Assembly: GCA_033977485.1 (NCBI GenBank)
Contig: CM066990.1
Location: forward strand, 14,016,001 to 14,080,000
Source: Hydrangea macrophylla
Taxonomy: Eukaryota; Streptophyta; Magnoliopsida; Cornales; Hydrangeaceae
Reading direction: 5' to 3'
DNA length: 64,000 bases
The notes below the pieces were generated by a model. That model saw only the letters and a program-made list of their open reading frames with translations. It ran no database searches and had not been told where the DNA came from. Positions within the stretch are counted from its first letter, which is position 1. Every line of letters starts with the position of its first letter. Below are positions 10,347 through 22,911 of the stretch, piece by piece. Position numbers and translations under genes: made by a program.

Positions 10347-12019
10347 CGCTCGTTTGGATCTATAGATGCGTTTTTGGAACACTATATTGATTTGCATGTT
10401 GATTTTAGAACTGTTTTCGAAACGGCATTGTCACAGATCTGTTTCTGCAGTGTTATCGCAGTAGAATACAAATCTGTGATTGCATGGGATGCAAGGCGGG
10501 TTCGATCGATTGAACATGTTTCGATCGATCGAACATCCTCTGTACTCGAGCGATCGAACAGTCTTCGATCGATCGAAACCTTCTGGTATTCGATCGATCG
10601 AAAGAAGTTAGATCGATCGAGACAGATTCTTTGTCAGGTTCTCTGTTTCACAGTTTTAAAGTGTTTTGAAATTAAAAACTTTAATTTTAAAATATTCTGT
10701 AAAATTTTCAAATCATTCTGTGAAACAGAATGTTCAAGCGATTGAACAGTGTTCAATCGATCGAAGGTTCGAGCGATCGAACGGTCTTTGATCGATCGAA
10801 CTGTGACAGAGAAGTAAGATGCTGTTTTAAGTTCTAATTCAGTATGTAAAGAGTTTATATACTGTGTGAATCAATTAAGTGTTTCAATAGTTATATATAT
10901 TTGTTATGTATGTATGGATGCGTGTACGACTAATCCTTTTGCAGCTAGTTTAGTCACTATCTCCCATGGCACCAAGACTCTTAAATTTTGTATTTAAATT
11001 GTTTGAGATTGGTGCATGTTGTAATTTATTATTGGTTTGGTTTTAAGGCATATGTAAAGGGCGCTGCGACTTCAATCCTACGAAAAGGAAAGTCGCACCG
11101 GTTTCCCTAGCCTTTTTATTTTTGTTGTTGTAATTTATGTTTTCTAGATAAATTGTAAGCTTCGAAAGAAGCATAGGACCAATGTAATAGAATTAGAAAT
11201 TCCATGAAGATGGAGCAAGGAGCCGTTATCCATGAAGATGGAGTCGGAGGCGATCAAACCAACAGGTGGTTCTATGGAGATAGAGCCATGGGAGATAGAG
11301 GCATTGTTTGAATGCCTATATTTCATTTTAGTTTTTTGTTTTATATGCTTGGTTTGTGATTGGCGTATAATACATTGTTGCATGCACACAAAAAACAAGT
11401 TTTCTAAAATAAAATTCAAAAACCGTTTTCAACACATTAGTAAACATTAGATGTTTATGGGAAGTGTGTAGAAACAGATTTTCTCAAAAAGCAAAATCCT
11501 TTTTACTAAAACTAGTGGGAGAGGGTCTTATTAATTACACCCACGATCTTCCATTAACGGTTCACTGTAAGATGAGTGGTGCATTCTGTGTCACCTCGTA
11601 AGGGGTGATCATTCCATACGGAGGGTGCATTACTCATTGGTTACTAGGTGTGAATTTCTTTTGATAGGATCAATCAGACGTGTTAGAGGGTGACCACCAC
11701 ACGGAGGCGCTACTTGAGACGGTTGTGATTGGATCCTAGTTAATGGTACACACTAGCTAAGCTATGGATAAGGGATCCCACACGGGGCATTGTTCAGAAA
11801 CTTAGAGATCAAAAAACTTGTTTTTGCAAGAGTTGCATAGCGGACAAGTCTTGATTAATCGAAAAATAGAAAATTGACCTCCACACGGAGGCTTTATTCT
11901 TTTGTTTCGATATTCCGGCGACTTTGTTTTAAAATAAGAGTTTTAAGGATTCTTTTATTTCAAACTGTCAAATCCTGATATCCATATTTATTTTGTTTGT
12001 TTGATTTTCAGTAATCATA
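10347..12019 (+). other. Copia leader region
   Basis: This is an unusually long leader (about 1.7 kb) between primer site and gag, with no convincing protein. It holds a second palindrome array (10,500-10,622 and 10,731-10,803) of TTCGATCGATCGAA variants, a short duplicated CCATGAAGATGGAG segment near 11,202 and 11,231, and several CACACGGAGG-type repeats between 11,698 and 11,895. The 137- and 72-residue frames here have no recognisable domains. Confidence 0.6.
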
Positions 12020-12490
12020 ATGTCTGGATCTGCATTTAGTCCACTTGCCACCATACTCACTCAAAACAAGTTAACTGGAAACAACTACACTGAATGGAAA
12101 CGTAACCTTGACATCGTGTTAACTGTGGAGGATCACATATATGTCCTCACCACCCCATGCCCCGAAGAACCCGCGGCAAATGCTTCGGCAGCTGCCAGAC
12201 GCGAGTTCGACAAATGGAAGAAGTCGAATGGAATGGCTCGTTGCTATATTCTGGCCTCAATGGCTGGTGTATTGGAACACCAATTCCAATCGAATGATTC
12301 TGCCAGTGACATTATTACATCCCTGAAAAAGATGTTTGGGGAGCATGGCAGGCCTGCCAGACAGGTAGCCATGCAAAAGATAATGAGTGCAAAGATGTCG
12401 GAAGGGACTCCAGTCAAGGAACATGTTTTAAAAATGATTGGTTATTTAAACGAGCTGGAGACCCTAGGTGCCAACATCGATGCAAGTTGA
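12020..12490 (+). CDS. gag: Copia gag, N-terminal part (frameshifted)
   Basis: This ORF encodes the N-terminal part of a copia Gag. It begins [15 protein letters not shown] and contains [17 protein letters not shown], typical of the UBN2/DUF4219-like copia gag region. It ends at a TGA at 12,488, in the middle of the conserved gag helical domain. The matching continuation ([13 protein letters not shown]) is in another frame and belongs to the next ORF. In copia elements Gag and Pol are normally one frame, so a small indel near 12,480-12,490 is the likely cause. Programmed frameshifting is less likely because the break is inside Gag rather than between Gag and protease. Gag would form the virus-like particle. 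Confidence 0.85.
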   Translation: MSGSAFSPLATILTQNKLTGNNYTEWKRNLDIVLTVEDHIYVLTTPCPEEPAANASAAARREFDKWKKSNGMARCYILASMAGVLEHQFQSNDSASDIITSLKKMFGEHGRPARQVAMQKIMSAKMSEGTPVKEHVLKMIGYLNELETLGANIDAS

Positions 12491-15400
12491 TATGATCCTT
12501 AATTCTCTGTCGCCTTCATTCGCTCAATTTAAACTTAACTATAATATGAATCAAATGAATTTTTCAATGAGCGAATTGATGAGTTCTCTTTTGGCAGCGA
12601 AAGGGGTGATCAAACCTGGGGTCAACGTTTTGAACGTTGAGAAAAGCGCTTCCTCCTCCCGATCTGTGCCAAAAGGAAAGAAAGGGAAGAAGAAAGCTAG
12701 CACTGGTGGTTCAAGTGTTGGACCAGTCCCTAAGATTGCAAAATCTAAGGGAAAAGGTAAGGGCAAAGGGAAGGTGGGTGGCCAAGGCAAAGGAAAGTGT
12801 TTCCAATGCGGTGAGAAAGGCCACTGGAAGAGGAACTGTCCAGAATTCTTAGCTACAAGAGTTCAAGGTATGATTGAATCACATGTGATTGAAGTAAGTT
12901 TTATAACGGATATTTCAAACACTTGGTGCATTGATTCTGGTGCGACTAACCATATCTGTAATTCATTGCAGGGGTTCAGATCAACCAGGAGGTGCAGTGA
13001 TGGGGAAATCGTACTTATTCTAGGTTCTAGCGCAACTGTTTCTGCGGTTGCTATAGGAGTTGTAGTTTTAGAATTTCTAGACAGTAAAGTTTTGATTTTA
13101 TCAGATGTACTTTACGTCCCTTCAATGAGACGTAATTTAATTTCAGTTTCTAATTTATCGAATAATGGTTATTCTTTTCATTTTGGAACTGAAGTTGTGA
13201 TTAAAAGAAATAGTTCTTTTATATGTTCTGGTGTTAAATCAAATGGTTTGTATGTGATTACTCCCAATATTTCTAAAGACTCTTGCATGGAACTTAATAA
13301 CTCAGTGGTTACTGTACCATCTAAAAGAAAGAGACCTTCCACTAATCCAACAAGGCTTTGGCATATGAGGCTTGGCCATATCAATCTAAATAGGATTGGC
13401 AGACTAGTCAAAGAAGGGGTCTTAGGCGATTTGGTTCTCGAACCAATGGAAGTCTGCGAGTCTTGTTTAGAGGGTAAGATGACCAAAAGGCCCTTTCCTG
13501 CCAAGGGCAATAGGACCAATGCATTGTTAGAATTAGTTCATACTGATGTGTGTGGACCAATAAATATTAGAGCAAGGGATGGTTATGAGTATTTCATAAC
13601 ATTTACCGATGACCACTCTAGGTATGGATATGTGTACCTAATGCAGCACAAGTCTGAAGCCTTTGAAAAGTTCAAAGAGTTTAGGGCTGAAGTGGAGAAG
13701 CAATTGGGCACACATATCAAGGCCATTCGATCTGATCGAGGTGGCGAGTACCTCTCTAATGAGTTTATTGATCACCTCGTACAGAATGGGATTCTGTCAC
13801 AGTTGACTGCACCTGGTACGCCTCAGCAGAACGGTGTAGCGGAGAGAAGGAATCGGACTCTTTTAGACATGACTAGGTCAATGATGAGTTACTCGGAGTT
13901 GCCATTATTCCTTTGGGGTTATGCTTTGGAAACCGCTGCGTACATACTAAATCTAGTACCAAGCAAATCTGTTCCCAGGACACCACGAGAGATGTGGATT
14001 GGGCGCAAGCCTTCTTTGCAACATCTCCGGATATGGGGGTGTCCGGCACATGTGCTGAAAGGAAAGATGAGCAAGTTGGATTCTAGATCGGAAGTATGTT
14101 ACTTCGTAGGGTATCCAAAGGGTACTTATGGATGGTATTTTTATGATCCAAGAGAGCAGAAAGTGTTTGTTAGTACGAATGCTGTTTTCTTGGAGGATGA
14201 CTATATCATGAACCATAAACCTAAGGGAAGGATAGATCTTAGAGAGATAGAAGGAGAGCCCTCAGTCCAACCCGTAGTTGATAACGATATAAATCAAGAA
14301 AATACCACTTCTTCACCCATTTCCGCACCAGTACCTCGTCGTAGTGGGAGGATTATCAGCCAGCCTGATAGATACATGTTCTTAGGAGAAGTTTTTGAAG
14401 CTGTCTCCATAGAATCTGAATCTGATCCTGCCACATACGAAGAGGCAATGACTGATGTTGATTCAGAACATTGGGCTAAAGCTATGAAGGCTGAATTAGA
14501 ATCTATGGATTCTAATCAGGTCTGGGATCTTGTAGAACTTCCAGCCAATATTAAACCCATTGGTTGTAAGTGGGTCTACAAGAGGAAAAGAGCATCTGAT
14601 GGAAAGGTTGAGACCTTTAAGGCTAGGCTTGTAGCGAAAGGTTATACTCAGAAGGAGGGCATTGACTATGAGGAAACCTTCTCGCCGGTAGCCATGCTCA
14701 AGTCCATCAGAATACTCTTATCCATTACTGCATGCCTAGATTATGAGATCTGGCAGATGGACGTCAAGACTGCATTCTTGAATGGCAATCTTAAGGAGGA
14801 CATCTATATGCAACAACCAGAAGGGTTCATAGCTGGTCGGAAAGGTAACTTGGTATGCAAGCTGCAAAAGTCCATTTATGGGCTTAAGCAGGCATCCAGG
14901 AGTTGGAACATCCGATTTGACCAAGCGGTCAAGTCGTTTGGTTTCATACAGAATCTGGATGAACCTTGTGTATACAAGAAGTGTGAAGGGAAAGTGATGG
15001 CATTTCTTGTGCTTTACGTTGACGATATTCTACTCATTGGGAATGATGTAGCGGCATTGTCAACGGTCAAGGTTTGGCTAGCTAGTACTTTTGATATGAA
15101 GGATCTAGGAGAGGCGAGCTATATTCTTGGGATAAAGCTCTTTCGGGATCGCAAGCGAAAGATAATGGGATTGTCTCAAGCTGGTTATATCGATAAGGTG
15201 CTAACTAGGTTTTCTATGGATAATTCGAAGAAAGGTTTGTTACCTTTCAGGCATGGTTTAGCGTTCTCCAAGGACCAGTGTCCAAAGACACAGGTGGAGA
15301 GGAATCGCATGGCAGGAATTCCATATGCTTCGGCAGTTGGAAGTCTTATGTATGTGATGTTATGCACTAGACCAGATATTTGCTTTGCCGTCGGTATGGT

Positions 15401-16001
15401 TAGCAGATATCAGTCGAATCTAGGTCCAGAGCACTGGACAGCCGTCAAGCACATTCTTAAGTACTTGAGAAGGACTAAAGATTACATGCTTATGTACGGT
15501 GGTAGTGAGTTAATTCCAGTAGGATACACTGACTCGGACTTTATGTCAGATAAAGATTTGAGGAAGTCGACATCCGGTCATCTCTTTACCTTGGGAGGTG
15601 GTGCTATCAGTTGGAGGAGCATTAAGCAGAAATGCATTGCAGACTCAACTACAGAAGCTGAGTATGTGGCTGCTTGTGAAGCCGCAAAGGAAGCTGTTTG
15701 GCTCAAGAAGTTCCTTATGGAGCTCGAGGTGGTACCAGCGTCGCTGTCACCTATTACGCTTTATTATGATAATAGTGGGGCAGTGGCTCAGTCCAAGGAG
15801 CCAAGGAACCACGGAAAGGGAAAGCACGTAGAGCGAAAATATCATCTTATCCGAGATATTGTTCAACGTGGAGATGTGACTGTCACCAAGATTGCCACCG
15901 CTGACAATCTTGCTGATCCGTTTACAAAGGCCTTGCCACAGAAGGTCTTTGATCGTCATCTAGATAGTCTAGGTCTCAGATGTAATCCTGTATGGTTATG
16001 A
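12468..16001 (+). CDS. pol: Copia gag C-terminus plus pol polyprotein
   Basis: This is an open frame of 1177 residues. Its first stretch completes the Gag domain. A Lys-rich linker and the CCHC knuckle [14 protein letters not shown] (about residue 111) follow. Then come protease ([10 protein letters not shown], about 153), the GAG-preintegrase region ([13 protein letters not shown], about 297), integrase core with the D-D-E residues in [17 protein letters not shown] and NGVAERRNR (about 358-457), RT from about 700 with catalytic [11 protein letters not shown] (about 850), and RNase H with DSDFMSDKD and STTEAEYVA (about 1019-1065). Key catalytic residues of all enzymes are present. There is no ATG at the frame start, since the frame is entered from the Gag ORF. 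The protein would reverse-transcribe and integrate the element. The exact copia lineage was not determined. Confidence 0.93.
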   Translation: MPTSMQVDMILNSLSPSFAQFKLNYNMNQMNFSMSELMSSLLAAKGVIKPGVNVLNVEKSASSSRSVPKGKKGKKKASTGGSSVGPVPKIAKSKGKGKGKGKVGGQGKGKCFQCGEKGHWKRNCPEFLATRVQGMIESHVIEVSFITDISNTWCIDSGATNHICNSLQGFRSTRRCSDGEIVLILGSSATVSAVAIGVVVLEFLDSKVLILSDVLYVPSMRRNLISVSNLSNNGYSFHFGTEVVIKRNSSFICSGVKSNGLYVITPNISKDSCMELNNSVVTVPSKRKRPSTNPTRLWHMRLGHINLNRIGRLVKEGVLGDLVLEPMEVCESCLEGKMTKRPFPAKGNRTNALLELVHTDVCGPINIRARDGYEYFITFTDDHSRYGYVYLMQHKSEAFEKFKEFRAEVEKQLGTHIKAIRSDRGGEYLSNEFIDHLVQNGILSQLTAPGTPQQNGVAERRNRTLLDMTRSMMSYSELPLFLWGYALETAAYILNLVPSKSVPRTPREMWIGRKPSLQHLRIWGCPAHVLKGKMSKLDSRSEVCYFVGYPKGTYGWYFYDPREQKVFVSTNAVFLEDDYIMNHKPKGRIDLREIEGEPSVQPVVDNDINQENTTSSPISAPVPRRSGRIISQPDRYMFLGEVFEAVSIESESDPATYEEAMTDVDSEHWAKAMKAELESMDSNQVWDLVELPANIKPIGCKWVYKRKRASDGKVETFKARLVAKGYTQKEGIDYEETFSPVAMLKSIRILLSITACLDYEIWQMDVKTAFLNGNLKEDIYMQQPEGFIAGRKGNLVCKLQKSIYGLKQASRSWNIRFDQAVKSFGFIQNLDEPCVYKKCEGKVMAFLVLYVDDILLIGNDVAALSTVKVWLASTFDMKDLGEASYILGIKLFRDRKRKIMGLSQAGYIDKVLTRFSMDNSKKGLLPFRHGLAFSKDQCPKTQVERNRMAGIPYASAVGSLMYVMLCTRPDICFAVGMVSRYQSNLGPEHWTAVKHILKYLRRTKDYMLMYGGSELIPVGYTDSDFMSDKDLRKSTSGHLFTLGGGAISWRSIKQKCIADSTTEAEYVAACEAAKEAVWLKKFLMELEVVPASLSPITLYYDNSGAVAQSKEPRNHGKGKHVERKYHLIRDIVQRGDVTVTKIATADNLADPFTKALPQKVFDRHLDSLGLRCNPVWL

Positions 16002-16016
16002 GTGCAAGTGGGAGTT

Positions 16017-17027
16017 TGTTGGGTTTGTGCCCTCAAACCATTACTTTATATAGGAGACATTGACATTTTAATATATGGATATCAGCTTTACATTTTGTAA
16101 TGTATGTTTCTTTCATGAGATGATTGTTATCCTTAAGTATCATAGTAAGTAATTCGTGTATGTATGAGATACATACAAGTGAGATATGAATTGCTATTCT
16201 TTGTTACTTAGAACATGTCACAGTGGATGTTGAGACTAGGATATCTCATCAGGTTTACACTGTAGCATGATTAACTACCATTGGATGTTGAGACTAGGAT
16301 ATCTCATCAGGTTTACACTATCGGTTCGGATATGTTCTTTTGCGTTGGAGTTCAGTTATCGTTTTATAGTGGAGTAAACGTTAACTGATCAGTCGATTAA
16401 TTTGCTGATCAAAGAGTTTGGTCATGGGAATTAATCAACTGATCTGAGCCAACAATAAAGAGCCTAGGAGGTCCCACTCTTAGCTCCGCTAGGATGCTTG
16501 GAAAGGCAAATGAGGATGATGTCAAGACAGGTTCGATCGATCAAAGTTGTCTCGATCGATTGAAGTCTAGACAGGTTCGATCGATTGAAGATGGTTCGAT
16601 CGATCTAATGTTCGATCGATCGAAACCACTTCGATCGCTCGAAGTCTAGGTCGGTTCTGGGAATCTATAAATAGGGCAGCTGCGTTCTGGAAAAGAGGTT
16701 CATCGTTTTTATTAACCAGACGCTGCTGAAACTGTTTTAGAGTACCAAACCTTCTCCTTCCTCTCTATTAGAGATCCCACCATCTCTAGTCTCTCCGGGA
16801 AGCATCCGCAGGAGACATAAGGGTGAAGACAACCTAGTGGAGGCTGCTGCATCACCAAGGAGAAGAAAATCAGAATTGGGTTCAAGACACTAAGGTATAA
16901 CTCTTGTCCCCTCTTGTACGCATCTATGGAATTGACGAGTAGTAGATCCTGGGATACCAAAAGTTTTTATAACTTGACCTATTTCCGCTACGCGTTTAAA
17001 ACTTAATTTAAACCGGTTTTTCCAACA
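16017..17027 (+). repeat. Copia 3' LTR with internal deletion
   Basis: It starts TGTTGGGTTTGTGCC after a purine-rich tract (AGTGCAAGTGGGAGTT) and ends TTCCAACA. It is 1011 bp against 1507 bp for the 5' LTR. At about 16,286 the sequence jumps back to a second copy of a segment starting TTGAGACTAGGATATC, then skips to sequence matching 5' LTR position about 9622. Outside this it is nearly identical to the 5' LTR, including TATA box and palindromes. Confidence 0.93.
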
Positions 17028-17032
17028 CCCTG
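17028..17032. other. Target-site duplication CCCTG (right copy)
   Basis: It matches the duplication at 8820-8824 exactly. Confidence 0.92.
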
Positions 17033-17465
17033 CCCCCCAAGCATTTTGCTAAGGCGGGCGTGTGGGAGTGAGTGGATGTAGGAAACTAACCTTGAACATG
17101 GGTGGTTGCAGGGTCCTTTGAAGCTTTCCATCATAAGCCACCTAGGGGGTTTTCCCCCACCGTCGGTTGGACCTAAGTGAAGCTTGTGCCTCGGGGTTAG
17201 GTCCGAGGTCTTTCCTGCCTTGGTTTTTAGCCAAAGTCTATCATGCCTCGGGGTCAGGCCCGAGATCTTTTAGGCCTCGGGTGCAATCCCGAGGTCTTTG
17301 GAAGCGCCTCAGGGTTAGGCCCGAGGTCTTTCAATATTGCATGGGACACTGATAGGAGTAATTTTGCAAAGTAAAGTCTTTTATTTTATTCAGAAATTTA
17401 TAATGATTGCTCAAATGGAGCTACAAAAATTTCCTGACCAGTGCTAAACTGCCCATGTCTCAGGG
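17033..17465. other. Tat element untranslated region with minisatellite
   Basis: This is the continuation of the Tat element after the copia insertion. Between about 17,189 and 17,331 there are five degenerate copies of a unit like GCCTCGGGGTTAGGCCCGAG. No gene is seen. The 61-residue frame here is produced by the repeat. Confidence 0.65.
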
Positions 17466-20400
17466 TTACTGATAGTACTTGCGGAGGTGTTGCACATTCC
17501 AAGGGTGAGACAGATCACGTCCATCCAGGCTCCGAAGCCAGTAAGTTCCCGGTCGGTTGACTCGGTTAACTATATATGGACCTTCCCAGTTTGGCCCCAA
17601 CTTCTCATGGCTCGGGATTCGAGTAGACTGGTTCACTACCTTAAGGACGAGGTCTCCTACTTGAAAACTATGATGCTTCACCCTGCTGTTGTAACTTTGT
17701 GAGACCCGCTGCTTATAGGTTGCCACCTTTAAATAGGCTCGGTCTCTTTTTTCCTCCACCAAGTCCAGTTCTGTTCTGAGTGCATCTTCGTTGTTTAGCA
17801 CGCTGTAATTTGCCACCCGGTAAGTAGGCAACCCGAGCTCTGTAGGGACCACCACCTCAAACCCGTAGGTTAAGGAAAACGGCGTCTCACCTGTTGCCGC
17901 TCAGGGTTTAGTGCGGTAGGCCCACAGGAGGGTTGGCAGTTCTTCAGCCCACAACCCTTTGGCGCTTTCAAGTCTTGTTTTGATCGACTGCAAGATCATC
18001 CAGTTTGTCACCTCGGCTTGACCATTGGCTTGAGGGTGCTCGGGGGAGGAGTAGTGATTAAGTATCCCATAGCCTGAGCAGAACTGCCTGAACATTGGGG
18101 TGTCGAATTGCCTACTGTTGTCGCTGACCAGAACCCAGGGAATGCCGAACCTACTGAGGATGTTCTTTTCCATGAAGCTTTCCATTTTTTGCTCGGTTAT
18201 TGTTGCCAAGGGCTCGGCCTCTGCCCACTTGGTAAAGTAGTCAACGGCGATGATTGCAAACTTGACATGTCCTTTTCCCGTCAGTAGGGGTCCGACAATG
18301 TCGATACCCTACTGGACAAAGGGCCAGGGCCTTTGGATTGGTGTCTAAAGATCTCCCAGTCGGTTAATCATGGGAGAGTATCTCTGACATTTGTCGCATC
18401 TTTTGACATACTTCTAAGAATCCCGGGCCATCATCGGCCAGTATTATCCTTGCAGTAGGGCCTTTCTAGAGAGTGCCCGGCCTCCAATGTGATTCCCGCA
18501 CACTCCTTCATGGATTTCATACAACACTGTTTGGACTTGTGTGGGATGGACGCAGCGGAGATATGGTACAAAGAATCCCCTTTTGTAGAGGATGTTGTCT
18601 ACAAGATGATATCGGGCCGCCCGGTATCTGACCCGGCTGGCCTCCTCTTTCTCGTCTGGTAACACGCCCATTGTCAGGAAGGCCACGATCGGGTCCATCC
18701 AGCTGGGTCCTAAGGCGTCTGGTTCCACCTCCATGCATTCTGAGTTGTTCACACTTGGCTCGGGTAGGTATTCTATCCTTATATCCCGGGCAAGTCTGAC
18801 TCAGAAGACGAAGCGAGGTGAGCTAACCGGTCGGCCCTAGTATTTTCCTCTATGGGTATCTGCGTGATGGAAAAACCCTGAAGCTTCTTCGAAACCACTC
18901 AGACAAGGGCTAGATAGGCTATCATATTGTCTCCCCGGGCTTCGTACTCTTGGTTGACTTGATTGACCACGAGCTGAGAGTCGTTGTAACCTTGGACCTA
19001 TTACGCACCCATGGAAGTGGCCAACTACAATCCGACCAATAGGGCTTCATACTCAGCTTCGTTGTTGGAGGCACAGAACCCAAACCTTAGGGCATACTTG
19101 AGATGGATGCCGTCGGGAGTAGTCAAGATGATTCCTGCCCCACTGCCTTGCTGGTTTGAAGAACCGTCCACATACAGCACCCAGGTGGGGATGTCAGCCT
19201 GTAACCCGGGCGATAGGACCGGTGGGCCGAGCTCTTTAACCGGGTCTTTCGGATATGTGAACTCAACCAGAAAGTCTGCTACTACTTGCCCTTTGATTAC
19301 CGTCCGGGGGCGATAGGCCACTTCAAATTCTTCTAACTTCAAGGCCCACTTGACGAGCCTCCCAGATGTGTCAGGCCTGCTTAAGATCCTACAGAGAGGT
19401 TGGTCAGTAAGGACCATAATGACATGGGCTTGAAAGTACGGACGGAGTCTCCGGGCAGAAGTGATGAGATCAAATGCAAGTTTTTCAATGCGGGAGTATC
19501 TGTTCTCCGCGTTCGGCTGGTATAGTACACTGGGAACTGTATCTCGTGCTCTTCCCTAACGAGTGCCGAGCTGACCGCTGAGGGTGACACTGCCAGGTAT
19601 AGGAACAATTCTTCCCCTGGTACGGGTGTTGAGAGTAGAGGGGGAGATGCCAAGTACTTCTTTAGTTCCTAGAACGCCTCCTCACACTCCTCAGACCACT
19701 GAAATGCCTTACGGAGGATCTTAAAGAACTGCAGGCACTGGTCGGTAGCTCTGGAGACAAATCTGTTCAGTGCGACAATCCGTCTGGCCAGACTCTGTAC
19801 TTCTTTGGTTGACCTGGGCGTTTGCATGTTGATGACGGCCTGGATTTTCTAGGTGTTTGCTTCAATTCCCCTCCTGCTGACTAGGTGCCCTAAGAACTTT
19901 TCGGATGAGATGCCAAATGTGCACATGGTTGGGTTCAACGTCATCCCGAACTTCCACAAAATGCTGCAGGCCCCAGCCAAATGTTCCAGATGGTCAAACT
20001 CGTCCCGGCTTTTGACCAACAGATCGTCGACGTATACCTCCATTGATTTCCTGATCAAGTCTTTGAACATGTGATTGACCAGGCGTTGATAAGTTGCCCT
20101 AGCATTTTTTAGGCCGAAGGGCATGACTTTGTAGCAGTAGGTCCCCTGATCCGTGATGAATGAAGTCTTTTCTTCGTCCCCGGGGTACATACTGATCTGA
20201 TTGTACCCGGAGTAGGCGTCCATGAACAAGAGGAGCGAATGGCCGATTGTGGAATGCACAAGGAGGTCTATTTTGGGCAATGGATAACAGTCTTTGGGGT
20301 AGGCTTTCTTCAGGTCGGTGAAGTCCACACACATCCTCCACTTCCCGTTGCTTTACTTGACAAGTACTATATTTGCTAACTAGTCAGGATAGTGGACCTC

Positions 20401-20715
20401 TCGGATAGATTGGGCTTTGAGGAGCTTCTCGACCTCCTCACACACTGCCTTTTGTCTCTCGGTGGCCATGCCCCGTCTCTTCTGCTTCACCGGCCTTGAG
20501 TCTGGGTCGATGTTGAGGCGATGAGACATTACCCAGGGATCAATCCCGGGCATATCTTCATGGCACCAGGCGAACACGTCCTGACTCTGTTGCAGGAATT
20601 AAATCAGCTTCTCCCTAAGGCGGGGCTCCAGCAGGGTGCCGATGCTAACCATTTGGTCTAGGAGTTGTGGGTCCAACGCCACTTATTCCAGTTCTTCGAT
20701 CGGGCCCACTCTATA
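17466..20715 (-). pseudogene. Decayed Tat-lineage pol (RT, RNase H, second RNase H, integrase)
   Basis: On the minus strand the homology starts near 20,715 and runs to the stop at 17,466. RT pieces include FAWCHEDMPGID (near 20,575), FMDAYSGYNQIS and the intact catalytic motif YVDDLLVKS. RNase H follows at about 19,650-19,400, then a second RNase-H-like domain (WVLYVDGSSNQQGSG, near 19,170), which is a hallmark of the Tat lineage. Integrase zinc region (18,752-18,450), core (SDNSRQFDTP, near 18,110) and a C-terminal part ending NVQHLRKYYQ complete it. Many frameshifts and stops make it non-functional. Gag and protease are missing; the sequence changes abruptly near 20,716, so the 5' half was lost by deletion or a later rearrangement. 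Confidence 0.88.
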
Positions 20716-22906
20716 AGACTTGGATCTAGTTTAGTTTTATTTTCTTTGTTAGAACACTCATCTTCTTCCTCTCTTGTTCACACACTCACGTAGCTAGATC
20801 CAAGTCTCTTTTGATTTTCATTGATAATTCATGATTAGAGATTGATTTTTACTATTGATTTTCAATTTTGATTTCATTCTTCTATTTTAGTTTAGATCCA
20901 TGCATACATGATTATATATATGTATATATTTTGAATTCTATGATGGTTTGGAAGTATGATCTATGAGAAGGATGATTCCTATGTTCAAACCTATCTCTTG
21001 ATTATTCCTATTACCTAGAATTCCTATTGATTTTCAAACCTATCTCCAATAGGATATTTATAAGTCCCTTTGATCTATGATCTAAAGTTCTTCATGTAAC
21101 TTGAGGGCTAAATTGATTGGGAATCATGATAATTAAGTTGATCTATGGGTGTGATCTCTCAAATAAGCTTCAATCATCACCTAAGATGTTTTCCTCACAC
21201 TTTAAAATGAACTAGTTAAAATTTAGCAAAACAGATTGATTTTGCCCATAGTTTGATAGATTTCAAATATTCTGGATAAACTTTGATGAATTAGTTTTCA
21301 TTCGATCCATTTTTTAGCACTCCTAGGATCCATATGATATTTTTAGAAATTGTTGAGAAATCGATTGACAGATTTGAACATAGTCTCTTTGTATTTGAAT
21401 TTCAGAAAATCTATGATAGTTATCGATATTCTGCTTTTTGGGGATGATTCCTAACTCATGTATCTATATGCCGATATAAAATCGTGAGCATACGATCGAG
21501 TTAAGATCATTTTCTAAGCGTTTGAATTTGATACAACTATTCTGGAATTTTCTAGATTTAACTACAATTATGATTATGAATACAAAATGGTCATACCTTG
21601 ATCACTCGACAACAACTGATGAATAAAACTTGGTTTAGAAATCATCTAGGATAAATAGATGAGAGATCAGAAGATTAGATTAACTTGATTAACATGATTC
21701 ATGAACTTCTATTATGTTTTGTATTCATTTGTCAAATGATACCAAATTTCCAAAATAACATAATCTGGTTAAAAACAACTTTTCAGAAACCTTAAGTTCA
21801 TGAAATGTCCATGGGATTATTTTTTTCATAAACTATAATGAAATAGCTTTCTTATGACACCAAATAGAGCTTCACATGATTTTTGTAGAATTAATTATGA
21901 TTTTTACAAGAACAGTGGACAGTCCTGGTCTACTGTTCCCAAAACTCTTATTTCTTGAACTTCAAAAATGGTAAAGAGGTTCTACTTTTTGGAAAAGTTC
22001 CCTAAGACATGTAGCTAACTTTTTGTAAAAGGGTTTTAACTAAGCTCATGTTTAATACCACTTTTGATAGGATTCATTAGAGGTTGCTTAATTTGGAAAT
22101 TTGATTGATGACATCTTTTACTCGTCTTTCACGCATATCATTTGTTTGCTTGTATTTTTGCAATGCTTGGGTATTTCTTGGTGTCTTAGTGCAAAGAATT
22201 GAATGCCGTGGATCCAGACTTTGATTCGTGGGTTTGCGTTGTCTACATATGGCTTAGTGCCCATGTATCGTGTATTATCTCTATCCTTCCTCTTAGAATT
22301 TTTCAAAGTTTACAACTTTGTTTTCAATGACACAATTCCCTTAGGATAGTCTCCGTTTATATGCTTATGTGTTAGAGACATCTTATATAGGATTGTTGCA
22401 TGATTTCATTGCACGTTTCTTTTCTTTTTCTTTTTGTGACTCCGCTTGAGTCAACCCAATGTAAGTCTTCTCATTCCCTTTTGCATATCATGACATGTTT
22501 CCTTTATTTGCATCGGTCCCGGGCGGGACTAGCCACTGTAAGTATACCTCTCTCTTGTATTGCATGTGCATCTGACTTCTACTTGATTTGATCTCTTGAC
22601 ATGATTTTTCTTAGATGTTCCCTTTTGATATGTATATGTTATCTAGTATGTTTGAGGAAACAACACCAATTATGAATTAAGAACAAGGATATTTAAATCA
22701 AGGCCTACCATTCGGTAGGGCGAGGAGGGGGTGCTTTAGTCCTGCTTGGGCTCATTCCCCTCTCGTACCAAGACCCCCGAACCTAGTTTCTGGTAATGAA
22801 GGGAAAGTAACCTTATTCAATTTTAGGCGAGACAAACTTGGGTTTCCTATATCCCGATAAAAATTAGGTGGTAACTCTTTGTCTCTAGGATCGCGTGAGG
22901 AAGTCC
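20716..22906 (+). mobile_element. Diverged Tat/Ogre-type LTR remnant
   Basis: There is no coding sequence here. The last 220 bases resemble, in order, the inner end of the 21-kb Tat/Ogre element's LTR read on its sense strand: a GTGCTTTAGTC-like segment, CCTCTCGTACCAAGACCCC, GAACC...GGTAATGAAG, and GTGGTAACTCTTTGTCTCT in place of GTGGCGACTCTGTATCT. A GGTCCCGGGCGGGACTAG motif near 22,525 recalls the GTCCCGGGGATTGAG motif of that LTR. The region is therefore probably an old LTR on the plus strand, cut on the right by the chromovirus insertion. The left boundary is uncertain. Confidence 0.45.
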
Positions 22907-22911
22907 TAATT
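22907..22911. other. Target-site duplication TAATT (left copy) of the 31.8-kb chromovirus
   Basis: TAATT precedes the TG of the 5' LTR and is found again at 54,683-54,687 after the 3' LTR. Confidence 0.9.

Larger units (their letters stand above)
8825..17027 (+). mobile_element. Complete Ty1/copia retrotransposon
   Basis: This 8.2-kb element has two LTRs, a tRNA-Met-type primer site, gag, and a pol ORF in the copia order protease, integrase, RT, RNase H. It is flanked by a perfect 5-bp duplication (CCCTG). It inserted in the untranslated region of the Tat element, between that element's antisense gene and its pol. The two LTRs are almost identical where they align, but the 3' LTR carries a roughly 0.5-kb internal rearrangement. 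The only coding lesion seen is a frameshift in gag. The insertion therefore looks fairly young. Confidence 0.95.

Noticed and set aside
12551..12790. A Pro/Phe-rich minus-strand ORF
   Set aside because: It is a shadow of the Lys-rich linker before the copia zinc knuckle.
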